Source of the DNA: JAKVCB01 sp963578605
GTDB lineage: Bacteria > Planctomycetota > Planctomycetia > Pirellulales > Lacipirellulaceae
NCBI GenBank assembly: GCA_963578605.1
Contig: CAUZEA010000044.1
Span: 1-44,087, forward strand
Direction of reading: 5' to 3'
DNA length: 44,087 bases
In this document: piece by piece, positions 7,628-16,582 of the stretch
Layout of the letters: the number at the start of each line of letters is the position of its first letter
How positions within the stretch are numbered: position 1 is the stretch's first letter
The notes under the pieces: model-generated
The model's database searches: none
Told to the model about the DNA's origin: nothing
Seen by the model: only the letters and a program-made list of their open reading frames with translations
Position numbers and translations under genes: made by a program

Positions 7628-9577
7628 ATGAAGCAATGGAAAGTCATTTCCATTTTATTTTTGGCACCAGCCTTGTCCTCCATGCCCGTTGGTTTCGCAG
7701 AGGCTGACGACCGGATCCATGACTATCACAGCGACATTCAGGTTCTCAAAAACGGGTCGCTTCAAGTGACCGAAACGATTACGGTTAGTGCCGAAGGCGG
7801 CAAGATCAAGTGGGGAATCTATCGCGAGTTTCCGATTGCCTACACATCCAGATTCCTGGTGCCCATCAAGTTGCCGTTTCACGTGGTTTCGGTCAAACGT
7901 GATGGAAATCCGGAACCGTTCCACACGACAGACCAGTCGAACGGTGTGCGGGTTTACGTCGGCCGAGAGGGTTATCGCCTGCCCCGCGGAAAACATACCT
8001 ACGAGATTACCTACACGACCAATTTCCAACTCGGCTATTTCGATACCCACGATGAGTTGTTCTGGAACGTGACCGGCAACGGTTGGGATTTCCCGATTGA
8101 TCGGGCCTCGGCCAGTGTGTCGCTGCCCGAAGATGTGCCACGCGACCAGATTACGCACGAAGGCTATACCGGCCCGAAAAGATCGAAGGCTACGGATCTT
8201 ACTTCCAAAGTCAACAAGGCCACAGGGACCGTTGATTTTACGACAACGAAGCCCTTGAGACCCCACGAGGGCATGACCATCGTGGTGGGCTTTCCCAAGG
8301 GAGATGTTCACGAGCCGACGGCGGCCGAAAACCGTGTGCTTTACTTGCAGGCAGATCGAACGCTGGGAACGGTTCTTGGCGGGCTGGTGGTGGTGTTGAC
8401 GTATTACATTTTTGCCTGGGTTGCCGTGGGGCGCGACCCGCCCGGCGGTACGATCTACCCACTCCTTGAGCCCCCGCTGGAGTTGCCGCCGGCCTGTGTG
8501 CGGTATCTCAGGCAAATGGCGTACGATAACAAGTGTTTTACCGCGGCTCTGATCAATATGGCTGTCAAGCGTCATCTCGAGATCGATGAAGAGGACGGCC
8601 AGTTCACGTTGCGCCGCGCAGAATCTTCCAGAAAAGAGCGACTCTCTCCCGGTGAAAAGAAGATCTCAACAGTGTTACTCCGTTCCCCCTCGATCGTCCT
8701 GAAACAATCCAATCACAAGAAGATCGGCAAGGCAATTGAAAAGCTGGGGGATTGGCTCTCGGAAGAATACGAAAGGAAGTTGTTCTTCAAGAACCGTTGG
8801 TGGTTGGTGCCCGGCTGGCTGCTTTCAGCGCTGGCGTTCGCCACAGCTACATGGACCGTCGACCTCTCTGCACTGCCGGTAATGGGATTTTTTGCCTTGT
8901 GGCTGTCGATTTGGACACTCGCATGCACGGTGATGGCTAAAACGGTGATTGCCGCCTGGAGAAATGTACTGACGTTGCGAAGGACTACAGCCGGGCAGAT
9001 CGGGTCGTTCGGAGGTGCCCTCTTTCTCACCGCCTTTGTGATTCCTTTCTTCATCGCCGAAGTCGTTGCACTGGGAATAATCGCCGTTATGGTCTCCATT
9101 TGGATAGTCCCTTTGCTTCTTGGGTTGGTTGCAATTAACTGGTCGTTCTGGCATTGGATCACACAGCCGACGGTCAAAGGACAACGCGTGATGGACCAGA
9201 TCGAGGGCTTTCGTATGTATTTGGAGACCGCCGAAGGTGAGTTCTTACAGCGCGTGCACCCGCCCGAATTGACGACAGAACTGTTCGAGAAATATTTGCC
9301 TTACGCCTTGGCCCTGGACGTGGAAAACGCGTGGGCAGAAAAGTTCTCGAGCGTGTTAGAGCGAGCCGCAATGGCCCCAGGCCAGCGCAACGGTTATCAT
9401 CCCTCCTGGTATCATGGAACCGATCGCAACCTGGCATCGATAGGGGACTTTGCCGGCAACCTGGGCAGTTCAATCAGCACCGCAGTCTCTTCTTCGAGTA
9501 CGGCGCCCGGAAGTTCCAGCGGCGGTAGTGGCGGTGGATCGTCCGGTGGTGGCGGTGGCGGTGGTGGAGGCTGGTAG
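7628..9577 (+). CDS. DUF2207 membrane protein, partner of LemA
   Basis: This 649-residue protein opens with a signal peptide (MKQWKVISILFLAPALSSMP). A DUF2207 beta-rich extracytoplasmic domain follows (about residues 28-225, including IHDYHSDIQVLKNGSLQVTE and KWGIYREFP). A first transmembrane helix lies near 240-260. Next come a soluble helical region and a cluster of helices near 395-510 (one pair reads FGGALFLTAFVIPFF). The C-terminus is a Ser/Gly tail ending in a run of glycines and Trp. This is the standard architecture of the family. It is translationally close to lemA. Function is unknown; a cell-envelope role is inferred from topology. Confidence 0.9.
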   Translation: MKQWKVISILFLAPALSSMPVGFAEADDRIHDYHSDIQVLKNGSLQVTETITVSAEGGKIKWGIYREFPIAYTSRFLVPIKLPFHVVSVKRDGNPEPFHTTDQSNGVRVYVGREGYRLPRGKHTYEITYTTNFQLGYFDTHDELFWNVTGNGWDFPIDRASASVSLPEDVPRDQITHEGYTGPKRSKATDLTSKVNKATGTVDFTTTKPLRPHEGMTIVVGFPKGDVHEPTAAENRVLYLQADRTLGTVLGGLVVVLTYYIFAWVAVGRDPPGGTIYPLLEPPLELPPACVRYLRQMAYDNKCFTAALINMAVKRHLEIDEEDGQFTLRRAESSRKERLSPGEKKISTVLLRSPSIVLKQSNHKKIGKAIEKLGDWLSEEYERKLFFKNRWWLVPGWLLSALAFATATWTVDLSALPVMGFFALWLSIWTLACTVMAKTVIAAWRNVLTLRRTTAGQIGSFGGALFLTAFVIPFFIAEVVALGIIAVMVSIWIVPLLLGLVAINWSFWHWITQPTVKGQRVMDQIEGFRMYLETAEGEFLQRVHPPELTTELFEKYLPYALALDVENAWAEKFSSVLERAAMAPGQRNGYHPSWYHGTDRNLASIGDFAGNLGSSISTAVSSSSTAPGSSSGGSGGGSSGGGGGGGGGW

Positions 9578-9851
9578 TGCTTTGGGATAGGAAATACCCC
9601 ACTTTGCGACAAACGGTTCAGCCACCAGTCCGCGGTGGGACTCTTCGCGTGACCACCACGGCGCAAGCGTATCGCCTCTAAACTCGCGGAGTCTTGCTTC
9701 AAAATGTGGGTAATAAGATCATTGGGAAAAGGCATCAGGGCTTGCACCCCGCATTCTTGCCTCCACCGTTGCGGTGGCCAATGTCATGTTGGTGTACAAT
9801 GTGACCCTGTTTTACGTCACGCACAAAATCACTCATAAACCGGAGATCACC

Positions 9852-10952
9852 ATGGCAAGCATCGACATTTTCCCGGTTGTTGAGGCCAGTCCAGCCTTGC
9901 CACGTCATGACTCGGCAACACTCCTCGAGCGAACCGGCGGTCAGTTGCTGCTCGCCTGGATGCGGCATACCGGAGGCGAGAATGTTGGCCACGATCATGC
10001 ACCTTGCGACATCGCTTCGATGGTCTCCAACGACGGCGGGACCACCTGGACGGATCTAAAAATTCTTGTGGAAAACAACCCTGGCGACGCGAACATCCAC
10101 TTTCCATCGTTGCTTCGCCTGAAGTCGGGTGACGTTCTCCTCTACTACCAGCGGCGGCATTTTCTCGAACCGGGCCAGCCTCAGCGGTCAACCTCGTTCC
10201 TCTGTAAAAGCAGCAACGACGGAAAAACGTTCAGTGAACCCTGGAAGCACGATATTGTGCAGGATAACCAAATGTCGGCGAACCTGCTGATTCAACTCTC
10301 CACCGGGCGAGTGATCTTGCCGACGACCGATATGTCGGGTCGGTGGTGCGGTGTTACCGAGGAGGGCGCCCCGGCCGATCATTCCGTCGCCGGCTGCTGC
10401 TACAGCGACGACGACGGCCGTACTTGGGAAGCTTGCACGACCTGGGCCGACCTGCCGTTGCGCGGTGCAATGGAGCCGCACATCGTTGAGCTAAGCGATG
10501 GACGGCTGATGATGACCTTACGCACACAGCTTGGCGCGGTGTTCCAATCGTACTCCACCGATGGGGGTGAAAACTGGTCCGTGCCGCAGACCACCACGCT
10601 ACAAGCGCCCGAGTCGATGCCCTGCCTTGCCATGTTTCCGACCACTAGAGATCTGCTGATGATCTGGAACCACGCCAGGTTCGACCCCAATTTCAACCAC
10701 AGCGGCAAACGTACGCCGCTGACCGTGGCCATCTCAAAAGACGAGGGCCGCACATGGGAAAACTACAAGGATATCGAAACCGATCCACTCTACGAGTTTA
10801 CCAACCCTTCGTGCCACTTCACCAGCAGTGGTAAGGTGATCATCACGTATGTTGTATCGAAGATGGACAACCCCGATCCGCCCGGCCGGTTTGGGCGCAG
10901 TATCATGCCGCTCAAAGCAGCGATCGCCGACGTGGATTGGTTTTATCAGTAG
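9852..10952 (+). CDS. sialidase-like (BNR/Asp-box) propeller protein
   Basis: This 366-residue protein has repeated Asp-box motifs: SNDGGTTW, SNDGKTF, SDDDGRTW, STDGGENW and SKDEGRTW. These are typical of the six-bladed sialidase/BNR fold. Proteins of this type in planctomycetes are usually annotated as exo-alpha-sialidase, but the family includes other glycosidases and lyases. ATG 9852 has GGAG just upstream; the in-frame GTG at 9774 adds 26 residues that do not form a signal peptide. The product thus appears cytoplasmic unless exported by another route. Catalytic residues cannot be assigned by eye. The downstream exported protein is 295 bp away and may not be co-transcribed. Confidence 0.75.
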   Translation: MASIDIFPVVEASPALPRHDSATLLERTGGQLLLAWMRHTGGENVGHDHAPCDIASMVSNDGGTTWTDLKILVENNPGDANIHFPSLLRLKSGDVLLYYQRRHFLEPGQPQRSTSFLCKSSNDGKTFSEPWKHDIVQDNQMSANLLIQLSTGRVILPTTDMSGRWCGVTEEGAPADHSVAGCCYSDDDGRTWEACTTWADLPLRGAMEPHIVELSDGRLMMTLRTQLGAVFQSYSTDGGENWSVPQTTTLQAPESMPCLAMFPTTRDLLMIWNHARFDPNFNHSGKRTPLTVAISKDEGRTWENYKDIETDPLYEFTNPSCHFTSSGKVIITYVVSKMDNPDPPGRFGRSIMPLKAAIADVDWFYQ

Positions 10953-11247
10953 CGTTGACTTCAAACAGAACCACTGCGGACCGCCGAGAGACGCCCCGAT
11001 CAGGCGGCAGACGGATTGTAGGCCCCCTGTACCGACGACAACCTGGGGAAAGATTTGCGTCCGAGTCGAAAACGGGTCAAAATGGGCACATCGATGGTTC
11101 GGCTGCGTAGCCGAGTCCGCATGCCAGAACACCAGTGGGAAATCCCGAATCCATGGGTCGGCGCATAAACCGCGGGCAGATTTGGGGTCCATGGAAGTCG
11201 GGTGGCGACATGGTGAAGGCTTCTCTTGAGCCGGAAAAGAGCGACTG

Positions 11248-12735
11248 ATGCATAACTGGATAAAGATTAGTATCGCTGTTGGGCTGTTGTCGGTGGCTGC
11301 AAGTACGGTCGGCTCGGCGGCGCCAACCAGAACGACGACGCAGACCGAAACGTTTGATCGTGATCCACAGTGGGACGGCCACAATAATCGCCAAACACCA
11401 CATGATCCACCGATGGTGGTGCAGGATTTCGGCTATTCTCGTACGAAGCACACGGGAAATCACCCGGGCGAGATTGGAGGATGCGTTTCCGCATCACTAC
11501 GGCCGGCGTGGTACGGAAAAGTGATTGGCCGAAAGTCGCTTGACGATGCGTTGAGCGTCTCCGGAACGTTGTGTGTGCTCGACGCGAAGTCGATTCGTGG
11601 CTGGCAGACATCGGCCAATATTTACGTCGGTTGGTTCACCGCCGTCGACCGCGATCTGATTTGGCGGCCGCGGAACTTCATCGGTTTTCGCCTGCAATCC
11701 TCCAACGAACCGGACGGCTGCGTGGTGGAACTGAGTTACGGCACCGGCGCGTGGCAGGCGGGTGGGGCATTTGTCAACGCCGCGGGAGGCATCCAGCAGA
11801 AGAACGTGCGCGATCTTGAGACGTCTAAAATGCTGCGCATTCCACCAGATGGGTCAACACACCACTGGTCATTGCGCTACGATCCCTTGGGTGGAGGTGG
11901 CGCAGGAGAGATCGTGTTTATGTTTGACGGAAACGAGACACGGCTTAAGCTTCGCGACGAGCATAGGAAAATCGGCGCGACCTTTGACCACTTCGGCATC
12001 TTCCCTCCCCGCATCCCTGGGCGACACATTGTCGCCTACTTCGGCGACTTGGTGATCGCTGGAAAAGCAGAGGATTTGTCCAAGGACCCGGGCTGGGAAA
12101 GCGCTGGCAACCGCGAACGGTTCCAGGATAGCGCGCAGTATGCCTACAATAATTTTGGCTTCAGCAAGACGAGCCACGCAGGTGGAACGCCGGGAGAACT
12201 TGGGGGGCGATTCTTCAGTTGCAACCCGGACGAGGATCAATTCAAGGCCTGTTATGGTGCGCCGGTCGGCAAGCTTACGTTGGAAAACCAACTGGCCGCC
12301 AGCGGCAAGTTCGTCGCGCGGGAACATTCTACCGATGCCACGTTTGCCCTCGGTTGGTTCAATTCGCGAAAGCAAGGTTGGCCGATCGAGAACTTTGTCG
12401 GGGTCTATTTTGACAGCTACTCCCCCGAGGGACGTATCATTGAGCCCCTGTATGGGACATCGGAGGGAACCAACCAACGCGGCGACGGGTGTTTGACCTT
12501 TGAGCCGGGAAAGCCGTATGCGTGGACCCTCGATTACGATCCTGACGGGGCCGGCGGGCGCGGTGAAATCACGTTCACCATCGGTTCCCAACGCGTGACA
12601 AAAGCGCTTAAAGAGGGCGAGAAGGGCAAGGGTGCTCTCTTCGACCGCTTTGGCGTTTTCAACATGCAGTGGGCCAACAGCAAGTGGTGTGATGTGTATC
12701 TCGATGACCTGACTTACACCGTCAGCGCGGATTGA
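11248..12735 (+). CDS. exported protein with two tandem homologous halves
   Basis: This 495-residue protein has a signal peptide (MHNWIKISIAVGLLSVAAST). The mature part consists of two related halves. The first has FGYSRTKHTGNHPGEIGG, YVGWFTA, NFIGFRLQSS, LSYGTG, LRYDPLGGGGAGEIVFMFDG and FDHFGIF. The second has FGFSKTSHAGGTPGELGG, ALGWFNS, NFVGVYFDSY, LYGTSEG, LDYDPDGAGGRGEITFTIG and FDRFGVF. The composition suggests a beta-sandwich (concanavalin-like) domain in each half, but no family was recognised. It lies downstream of the sialidase-like gene, and a carbohydrate-binding role is inference from context only. Confidence 0.75.
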   Translation: MHNWIKISIAVGLLSVAASTVGSAAPTRTTTQTETFDRDPQWDGHNNRQTPHDPPMVVQDFGYSRTKHTGNHPGEIGGCVSASLRPAWYGKVIGRKSLDDALSVSGTLCVLDAKSIRGWQTSANIYVGWFTAVDRDLIWRPRNFIGFRLQSSNEPDGCVVELSYGTGAWQAGGAFVNAAGGIQQKNVRDLETSKMLRIPPDGSTHHWSLRYDPLGGGGAGEIVFMFDGNETRLKLRDEHRKIGATFDHFGIFPPRIPGRHIVAYFGDLVIAGKAEDLSKDPGWESAGNRERFQDSAQYAYNNFGFSKTSHAGGTPGELGGRFFSCNPDEDQFKACYGAPVGKLTLENQLAASGKFVAREHSTDATFALGWFNSRKQGWPIENFVGVYFDSYSPEGRIIEPLYGTSEGTNQRGDGCLTFEPGKPYAWTLDYDPDGAGGRGEITFTIGSQRVTKALKEGEKGKGALFDRFGVFNMQWANSKWCDVYLDDLTYTVSAD

Positions 12736-12958
12736 GTGATGAACAACATCATCCACAGCAGTCTGCGCAGCTGAGATCGCCAACACCGCTGTGGCACAAC
12801 CAATTGCCAGGAAAAATCTCTACGCGGCCCAGAATCCCATCTCCAATTCGGGTCCATCTCTCAGGGATGCCAAAGGATGGAAATGCTCTGTCGAGCACAA
12901 CTCGCCCACGCCACGGCGTCTCGACACGGTGGCTCGTCGGCAAGCAACGCGTATGAGT

Positions 12959-13201
12959 TCATGCTTTCCCGTCTACGCGGGATTCATAATCGTTCATGGA
13001 TGCAAAGCCAGCGGGCGTGAGAGAATACCCGCCTTTGAATTTTTCTTTGATCAGCAGTTCCCTTTCGGTCATGAGTTCCAGTACTGCCTCGTCCTGTTCA
13101 AAGCTGGGACCGGAGAAGCACAACATTTGGCCCGGAGTCATTAGAAATTGTCGGAAGGTGCGTAACACGCGTTGTTCAGATTTAGATAGCAAGATTCTCA
13201 T
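12959..13201 (-). CDS. small hypothetical protein, possible winged-helix
   Basis: This 80-residue protein begins MRILLSKSEQRVLRTFRQFL and contains LMTERELLIKEKFKGGYSLT. The pattern of helices followed by a short turn and GYSLTPAGF resembles the end of a small winged-helix domain (the GYxLTxxG wing seen in many regulators), but this is by eye. ATG 13201 was taken; a GTG two codons upstream is possible. The neighbours on the same strand are the small basic protein and the RRM protein, about 60 and 330 bp upstream, so it may be the last gene of their transcript. Confidence 0.55.
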   Translation of the reverse strand: MRILLSKSEQRVLRTFRQFLMTPGQMLCFSGPSFEQDEAVLELMTERELLIKEKFKGGYSLTPAGFASMNDYESRVDGKA

Positions 13202-13258
13202 CCCCACATACAGTTAAATGTCGCCATCCGTGATCAAGCCTACCGCAAATTTTTCAGG

Positions 13259-13408
13259 TCAATTGTTGCTCGCCGAGGCCGTGTCCGTCACGGTTTGCTC
13301 GTCGGTTTGTCCCTTCTTTCTACGGCGCTGTTCCCTCTTTTCCTCTGCCTTTCTCTTCTTTTCCATTTCCCGGCGACGTTTCTCGACGGTATTTTGATTA
13401 TTTCCCAT
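13259..13408 (-). CDS. 49-residue basic coiled-coil protein
   Basis: From ATG 13408 the frame reads MGNNQNTVEKRRREMEKKRK, continues as an unbroken Lys/Arg/Glu-rich helix to about residue 32 (RRRKKG), and ends in an acidic/Ser tail (TDTASASNN). The charge pattern fits a small nucleic-acid-binding or ribosome-associated peptide. It lies about 120 bp downstream of the RRM gene on the same strand, so co-transcription is likely. A role as an RNA-binding accessory protein is inference from composition and position. Confidence 0.6.
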   Translation of the reverse strand: MGNNQNTVEKRRREMEKKRKAEEKREQRRRKKGQTDEQTVTDTASASNN

Positions 13409-13527
13409 GAGTATCTTTCTTGTTGAGGTGTTTGTCCGTCAATCCGCGTGCCCCGAGGTATTCCGTACACCGAGCCAGTGGTTTTGTAGACGGTGCGCCG
13501 AGGAGAGCGCTGCGTATCGTCGTCAGC

Positions 13528-13887
13528 TTAGTACCGGCGGCCCCGATCGCCACCACCTCGTCCGCCGCCACCACCTCGTCCGCCGCCACCACCTCGTCCG
13601 CCGCCACCGTAGCCGCCGCCACCTCCACCACCGCGACTCTCGCGCGGTTTGGCTTCGTTCACCGTGAGCGGCCGGCCGTCATGCACGGTTTCATTCAGCC
13701 CGCTGATCGCCGCCTGTGCCTCAACCTCAGTAGACATCTCCACAAAGCCAAAGCCTTTGCTGCGGCCGTTATCACGATCTGTGATCACCTCCGCACTCGC
13801 GACCGAACCAAACTGTGAAAACAGCTGTTCCAAGTCGGAATTCGAGACGTTGTAGCTCAAATTTCCACAATATAACTTCGTTCCCAC
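13528..13887 (-). CDS. Gly-rich RNA recognition motif (RRM) protein
   Basis: This 119-residue protein has a single RRM with RNP2 (LYCGNLSY) at the N-terminus and RNP1 (RSKGFGFVEM) near residue 45. A tail of RGGGGG-type repeats and RGRRY follows. This is the architecture of bacterial RNA-binding proteins in cyanobacteria and planctomycetes that are often cold induced. The start is GTG 13887: AGGAGA lies seven bases upstream and the next residues (GTKLYCGNL) match the family start. The in-frame ATG at 13929 would add an unrelated N-terminus. The tail is encoded by a CCGCCGCCACCACCTCGT-like repeat (about 13555-13625). The neighbouring helicase and cold-shock genes support a role in RNA remodelling. 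Confidence 0.92.
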   Translation of the reverse strand: MGTKLYCGNLSYNVSNSDLEQLFSQFGSVASAEVITDRDNGRSKGFGFVEMSTEVEAQAAISGLNETVHDGRPLTVNEAKPRESRGGGGGGGYGGGGRGGGGGRGGGGGRGGGDRGRRY

Positions 13888-13964
13888 CAGAGATCTCCTG
13901 TATGCGGGAGTGACGGCCCAATCTTTCACTTTCCGAGGCCAACGAGAAAGGGGCTGACGCAGGA

Positions 13965-14021
13965 GCCCACCAGGGGGACGGACGAAAGAGCTTCCGGTGG
14001 GCCGGTTTCTTAAGAACCGGC
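13965..14021 (-). promoter_or_regulatory. two overlapping hairpins in the RRM gene leader
   Basis: In the presumed 5' UTR of the RRM gene, arms GCCCACC (13965-13971) and GGTGGGC (13996-14002) form one stem. Arms GCCGGTT (14001-14007) and AACCGGC (14015-14021) form another. The two share bases 14001-14002, so they cannot both form fully. There is no T-run. The stems are seen directly; a regulatory function is inference. Confidence 0.4.
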
Positions 14022-14050
14022 GTCGAATACGCGATCGTAACCGCTCAATT

Positions 14051-14083
14051 AACTAACTAATAACTAACTAATAACTAACTAAC
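14051..14083. repeat. three tandem 11-bp repeats, AACTAACTAAT type
   Basis: Three consecutive copies: two AACTAACTAAT and one AACTAACTAAC. The unit length is close to one DNA helical turn. The array is AT-rich and carries TAA codons in several frames. It lies about 165 bp upstream of the RRM start, in the non-coding region before that gene. Confidence 0.8.
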
Positions 14084-14740
14084 CTCATTTCTACCCTGAA
14101 TTCGCCTCCATGTATAGTGGAGTCCTCTACCGGCAGCGACAGTTTTGGGTCGTTGGACCCAGGAAAATACGCCAAATCGGGGAGAAATGGGGTCCGGGTA
14201 CGGCGAGTGCGACGGTGTCGGTCGCCATCCCAGCCACTGCGGCTGTTTCCCGTATCAGCCAACATGCCTGGATTGGCCCCACACCCCGTCCCCGGTGCCC
14301 CACCGTCTGCAGGAATGTCACCGCCTGTGACTGTGCTGTACTACTTGCCGCTGGAAAAGGGCGTGTGAATCCAGATGCCACCGCAGTCGCCACGGTATTG
14401 TTGCCTGGTCCCCTGACCGTGTTAACCTTTTGCCCAGGACAACGACCGCTGGGGACCGTGCGACTTCGACCCGCGACTCCGCTGTGTCACTACTATATGT
14501 TGGACCCTTGGGGGGATCGCTGGCGAATTATTTTTGCTTCTGTCCGTTCCGGGATCTTTGAGAGAATCCCATCTTTCGGAAAAAAGTCCGTAGACTCCCC
14601 CGTCGCCGAAACTGGTCGTCGAAAACTCTCGGGGTGTAGTGTACCAGTCTGCCGAAAGATCTGAAAATGGTGGTGATTTAATTCTGTTATCTATACAACA
14701 AAAATTAAGTTAATACTTATCTTTTGCCCGGGATAGAGGC
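14084..14740. other. no gene recognised
   Basis: Several open frames exist here (for example 14110-14664 plus and 14127-14393 minus), but their translations are Pro/Arg/Cys-rich without any familiar motif, signal peptide or domain, and none has a good ribosome-binding site. The stretch looks non-coding, with an AT-rich end (about 14675-14730) leading into the promoter at 14741. Confidence 0.5.
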
Positions 14741-14768
14741 TTGACATGGTACGTACGAATGTTATGCT
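14741..14768 (+). promoter_or_regulatory. sigma-70-like promoter upstream of the helicase leader
   Basis: TTGACA (14741-14746) and TATGCT (14763-14768) are separated by 16 bp and preceded by an AT-rich stretch. A transcript starting near 14775 would have a leader of about 320 nt before the helicase ATG, with an intrinsic terminator at its end. The elements were read by eye only. Confidence 0.5.
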
Positions 14769-15030
14769 AACAATCTACCTTAGGCGTGAGATCGGCACCT
14801 ACACCTTTATTGGTGTCGTGTTCATTCGACTTCGAGACTGCGGCCACCTGGACGCCTCATCGGCCAAGACGAATGGCTTGTGCGTTCCAGTATATTGCTT
14901 TCGACCGCGACTGATTCTCTTGCTCCTGAATCACATAGCTGCCACCGTGCGGGTGTGTTTCCCGTTATTTGATTGTGCTGAAGTCAGTCGGTTTACCCCA
15001 TTCTGACCACGGCGAGCTGACAGATATCAT

Positions 15031-15078
15031 CGAGTAGCCACTTTCCGGTGCTACTCGACACAGACTTTTTCTTTTTTT
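15031..15078 (+). terminator. intrinsic terminator just ahead of the DEAD-box helicase
   Basis: A perfect 8-bp stem CGAGTAGC/GCTACTCG (15031-15038 with 15050-15057, 11-nt loop) is followed by a T-rich run (15066-15078). It ends only 18 bases before the helicase start codon. No coding gene lies between it and the promoter at 14741. It is therefore either an attenuator of the helicase or the end of a ~300-nt small RNA. Confidence 0.7.
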
Positions 15079-15095
15079 GAAAGTAATCAACCCAC

Positions 15096-16490
15096 ATGAA
15101 GTTTGAATGCCTCTCGCTCTGCGAGCCTTTGCTCCGAAGTCTTCAGGCTGCGGGCTACGATGAAGCCACTCCCATCCAGCAGAAAGCCATCCCCCAGGTT
15201 CTCAAGGGGCGCGACTTGATTGGCTGTGCCCAAACGGGAACCGGCAAGACAGCAGCCTTCGCGTTGCCGATGTTGCAGCACTTTGTGACCTCAGCCGCCG
15301 CACCAACGGGTGCGGCCGGTCGGCGTCGGCGTTCAGGTCGGCGAAGCATTCGCGCTCTTATCCTGGCACCCACGCGCGAACTGGCCGGGCAAATCGGTGA
15401 GAGTTTGACGACCTACGGAAGATTTACCACACTGCGCCACGCAGTCATTTTTGGTGGAATCAGACAGGGGCCGCAAGTCCGAGCTTTACAGGCCGGTATT
15501 GACATTCTTGTTGCAACACCAGGTCGTCTTCTGGATTTGGTCGGGCAAGGATTCGTCAACCTCGCTTCTGTGGAAATCCTGATCCTCGACGAAGCTGACC
15601 TGATGCTCGACATGGGTTTCATTCACGACCTGCGCAAAATCGTCGCACAGGTACCTAGCCGACGCCAAACGCTGATGTTCTCCGCAACCATGCCAAAGGA
15701 GGTTCGCAAGGTGGCGGCACAGTGGTTGCAGCGGCCGTTTGAAGTGCAAGTCGGTTCAGCTGCTACTCCGCCCGAACTCGTGTCGCAAGCCGTTTATTTT
15801 GTCGAACCGAACTATAAGACAGCAACCCTCACGCGATATCTTCAAGAAACTCAGCAGACAAAGACACTTGTCTTTTCCCGTACCAAGCGGGGCGCCGACA
15901 AGATCGCCCGTTGTCTGCAACGCGAAGGGATTCGAGCTCTCGCAATTCATGGGGATAAAAGCCAGGCAAAACGAAATTCTGTGATTCGTGAATTCCATTC
16001 CAAACGGCCCCCTGTTCTGGTCGCCACCGACCTTGCCGCGCGGGGACTGGATTTCTCAGACGTCTCGCATGTCATTAACTATGACTTGCCGGATGTCCCC
16101 GAAACCTATGTTCACCGCATCGGACGCACGGCGCGGGCGGGAGCTTCGGGGCAGGCGGTCTCGTTTTGCGGACGTGATGAACGGCACCGCCTCCGCATGG
16201 TTGAAAAATTGATCGGACAAACCGTGACCGTGGAGAAGTTGTCAGCCGTATCTAACGATTTGAAATCGCGTGCGGTCACGCATGGGATTGGTCCAAAAGA
16301 TACGAGCGAAGCGGATACTGGTGATATAGATACGAGCCACCACGATGCAGTTTCAGAAGAGGCCAAACGTCGTGCCCGCCGCAAGTCGGCCCCACAGGGA
16401 GTCGATGGTTCAAAGTCGTCGATTGGCTCAAAACAACGCAAGGAATCACGCCGACGAAAACGCCGACGCCATGCCGCTGGTGCCCGTTAA
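15096..16490 (+). CDS. DEAD-box ATP-dependent RNA helicase (RhlE-like)
   Basis: This 464-residue protein carries the full motif set: Q motif GYDEATPIQQ, Walker A AQTGTGKT, PTRELAGQ, TPGRLLDL, DEAD in ILDEADLMLDMGF, SAT in MFSATMPKEV, TLVFSRTKRG, ATDLAARGLDF and HRIGRTARAG. The core ends near residue 370. A Lys/Arg-rich tail (for example RRRKRRRH) follows, as in RhlE-type proteins that use basic tails to bind RNA. It unwinds RNA duplexes with ATP in the cytoplasm, typically in ribosome assembly, mRNA decay or cold adaptation. The cold-shock protein gene follows 92 bp downstream and the pair is probably co-expressed. A terminator directly precedes the ATG, suggesting attenuation. Confidence 0.95.
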   Translation: MKFECLSLCEPLLRSLQAAGYDEATPIQQKAIPQVLKGRDLIGCAQTGTGKTAAFALPMLQHFVTSAAAPTGAAGRRRRSGRRSIRALILAPTRELAGQIGESLTTYGRFTTLRHAVIFGGIRQGPQVRALQAGIDILVATPGRLLDLVGQGFVNLASVEILILDEADLMLDMGFIHDLRKIVAQVPSRRQTLMFSATMPKEVRKVAAQWLQRPFEVQVGSAATPPELVSQAVYFVEPNYKTATLTRYLQETQQTKTLVFSRTKRGADKIARCLQREGIRALAIHGDKSQAKRNSVIREFHSKRPPVLVATDLAARGLDFSDVSHVINYDLPDVPETYVHRIGRTARAGASGQAVSFCGRDERHRLRMVEKLIGQTVTVEKLSAVSNDLKSRAVTHGIGPKDTSEADTGDIDTSHHDAVSEEAKRRARRKSAPQGVDGSKSSIGSKQRKESRRRKRRRHAAGAR

Positions 16491-16519
16491 GTGGGGCGCC
16501 TACAACCGATACGAGCATG

Positions 16520-16538
16520 TTTTGCTTCACAAGCAAAA
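16520..16538 (+). promoter_or_regulatory. short hairpin in the cold-shock gene leader
   Basis: TTTTGCTT and AAGCAAAA form an 8-bp stem with a 3-nt CAC loop, 45 bases before the csp start. A weak stem with no T-run after it is more likely a leader or mRNA-processing element than a terminator. Confidence 0.4.
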
Positions 16539-16582
16539 GAGAATCAATGGGTCATGTAACTTTACTCTGAGAGGAAACTCAA

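Noticed and set aside
9412..9747. 111-residue minus-strand frame with a Pro-rich run
   Set aside because: The Pro run is the shadow of the Gly/Ser tail of the DUF2207 protein; the remaining ~55 residues have no motif.
13288..13470. 60-residue minus-strand frame
   Set aside because: It is the wrong frame; the same DNA encodes the better 49-residue basic protein from ATG 13408.
14110..14664. 184-residue plus-strand frame
   Set aside because: Cys/Arg/Pro-rich with no family, signal peptide or ribosome-binding site; overlaps equally open frames on the other strand.
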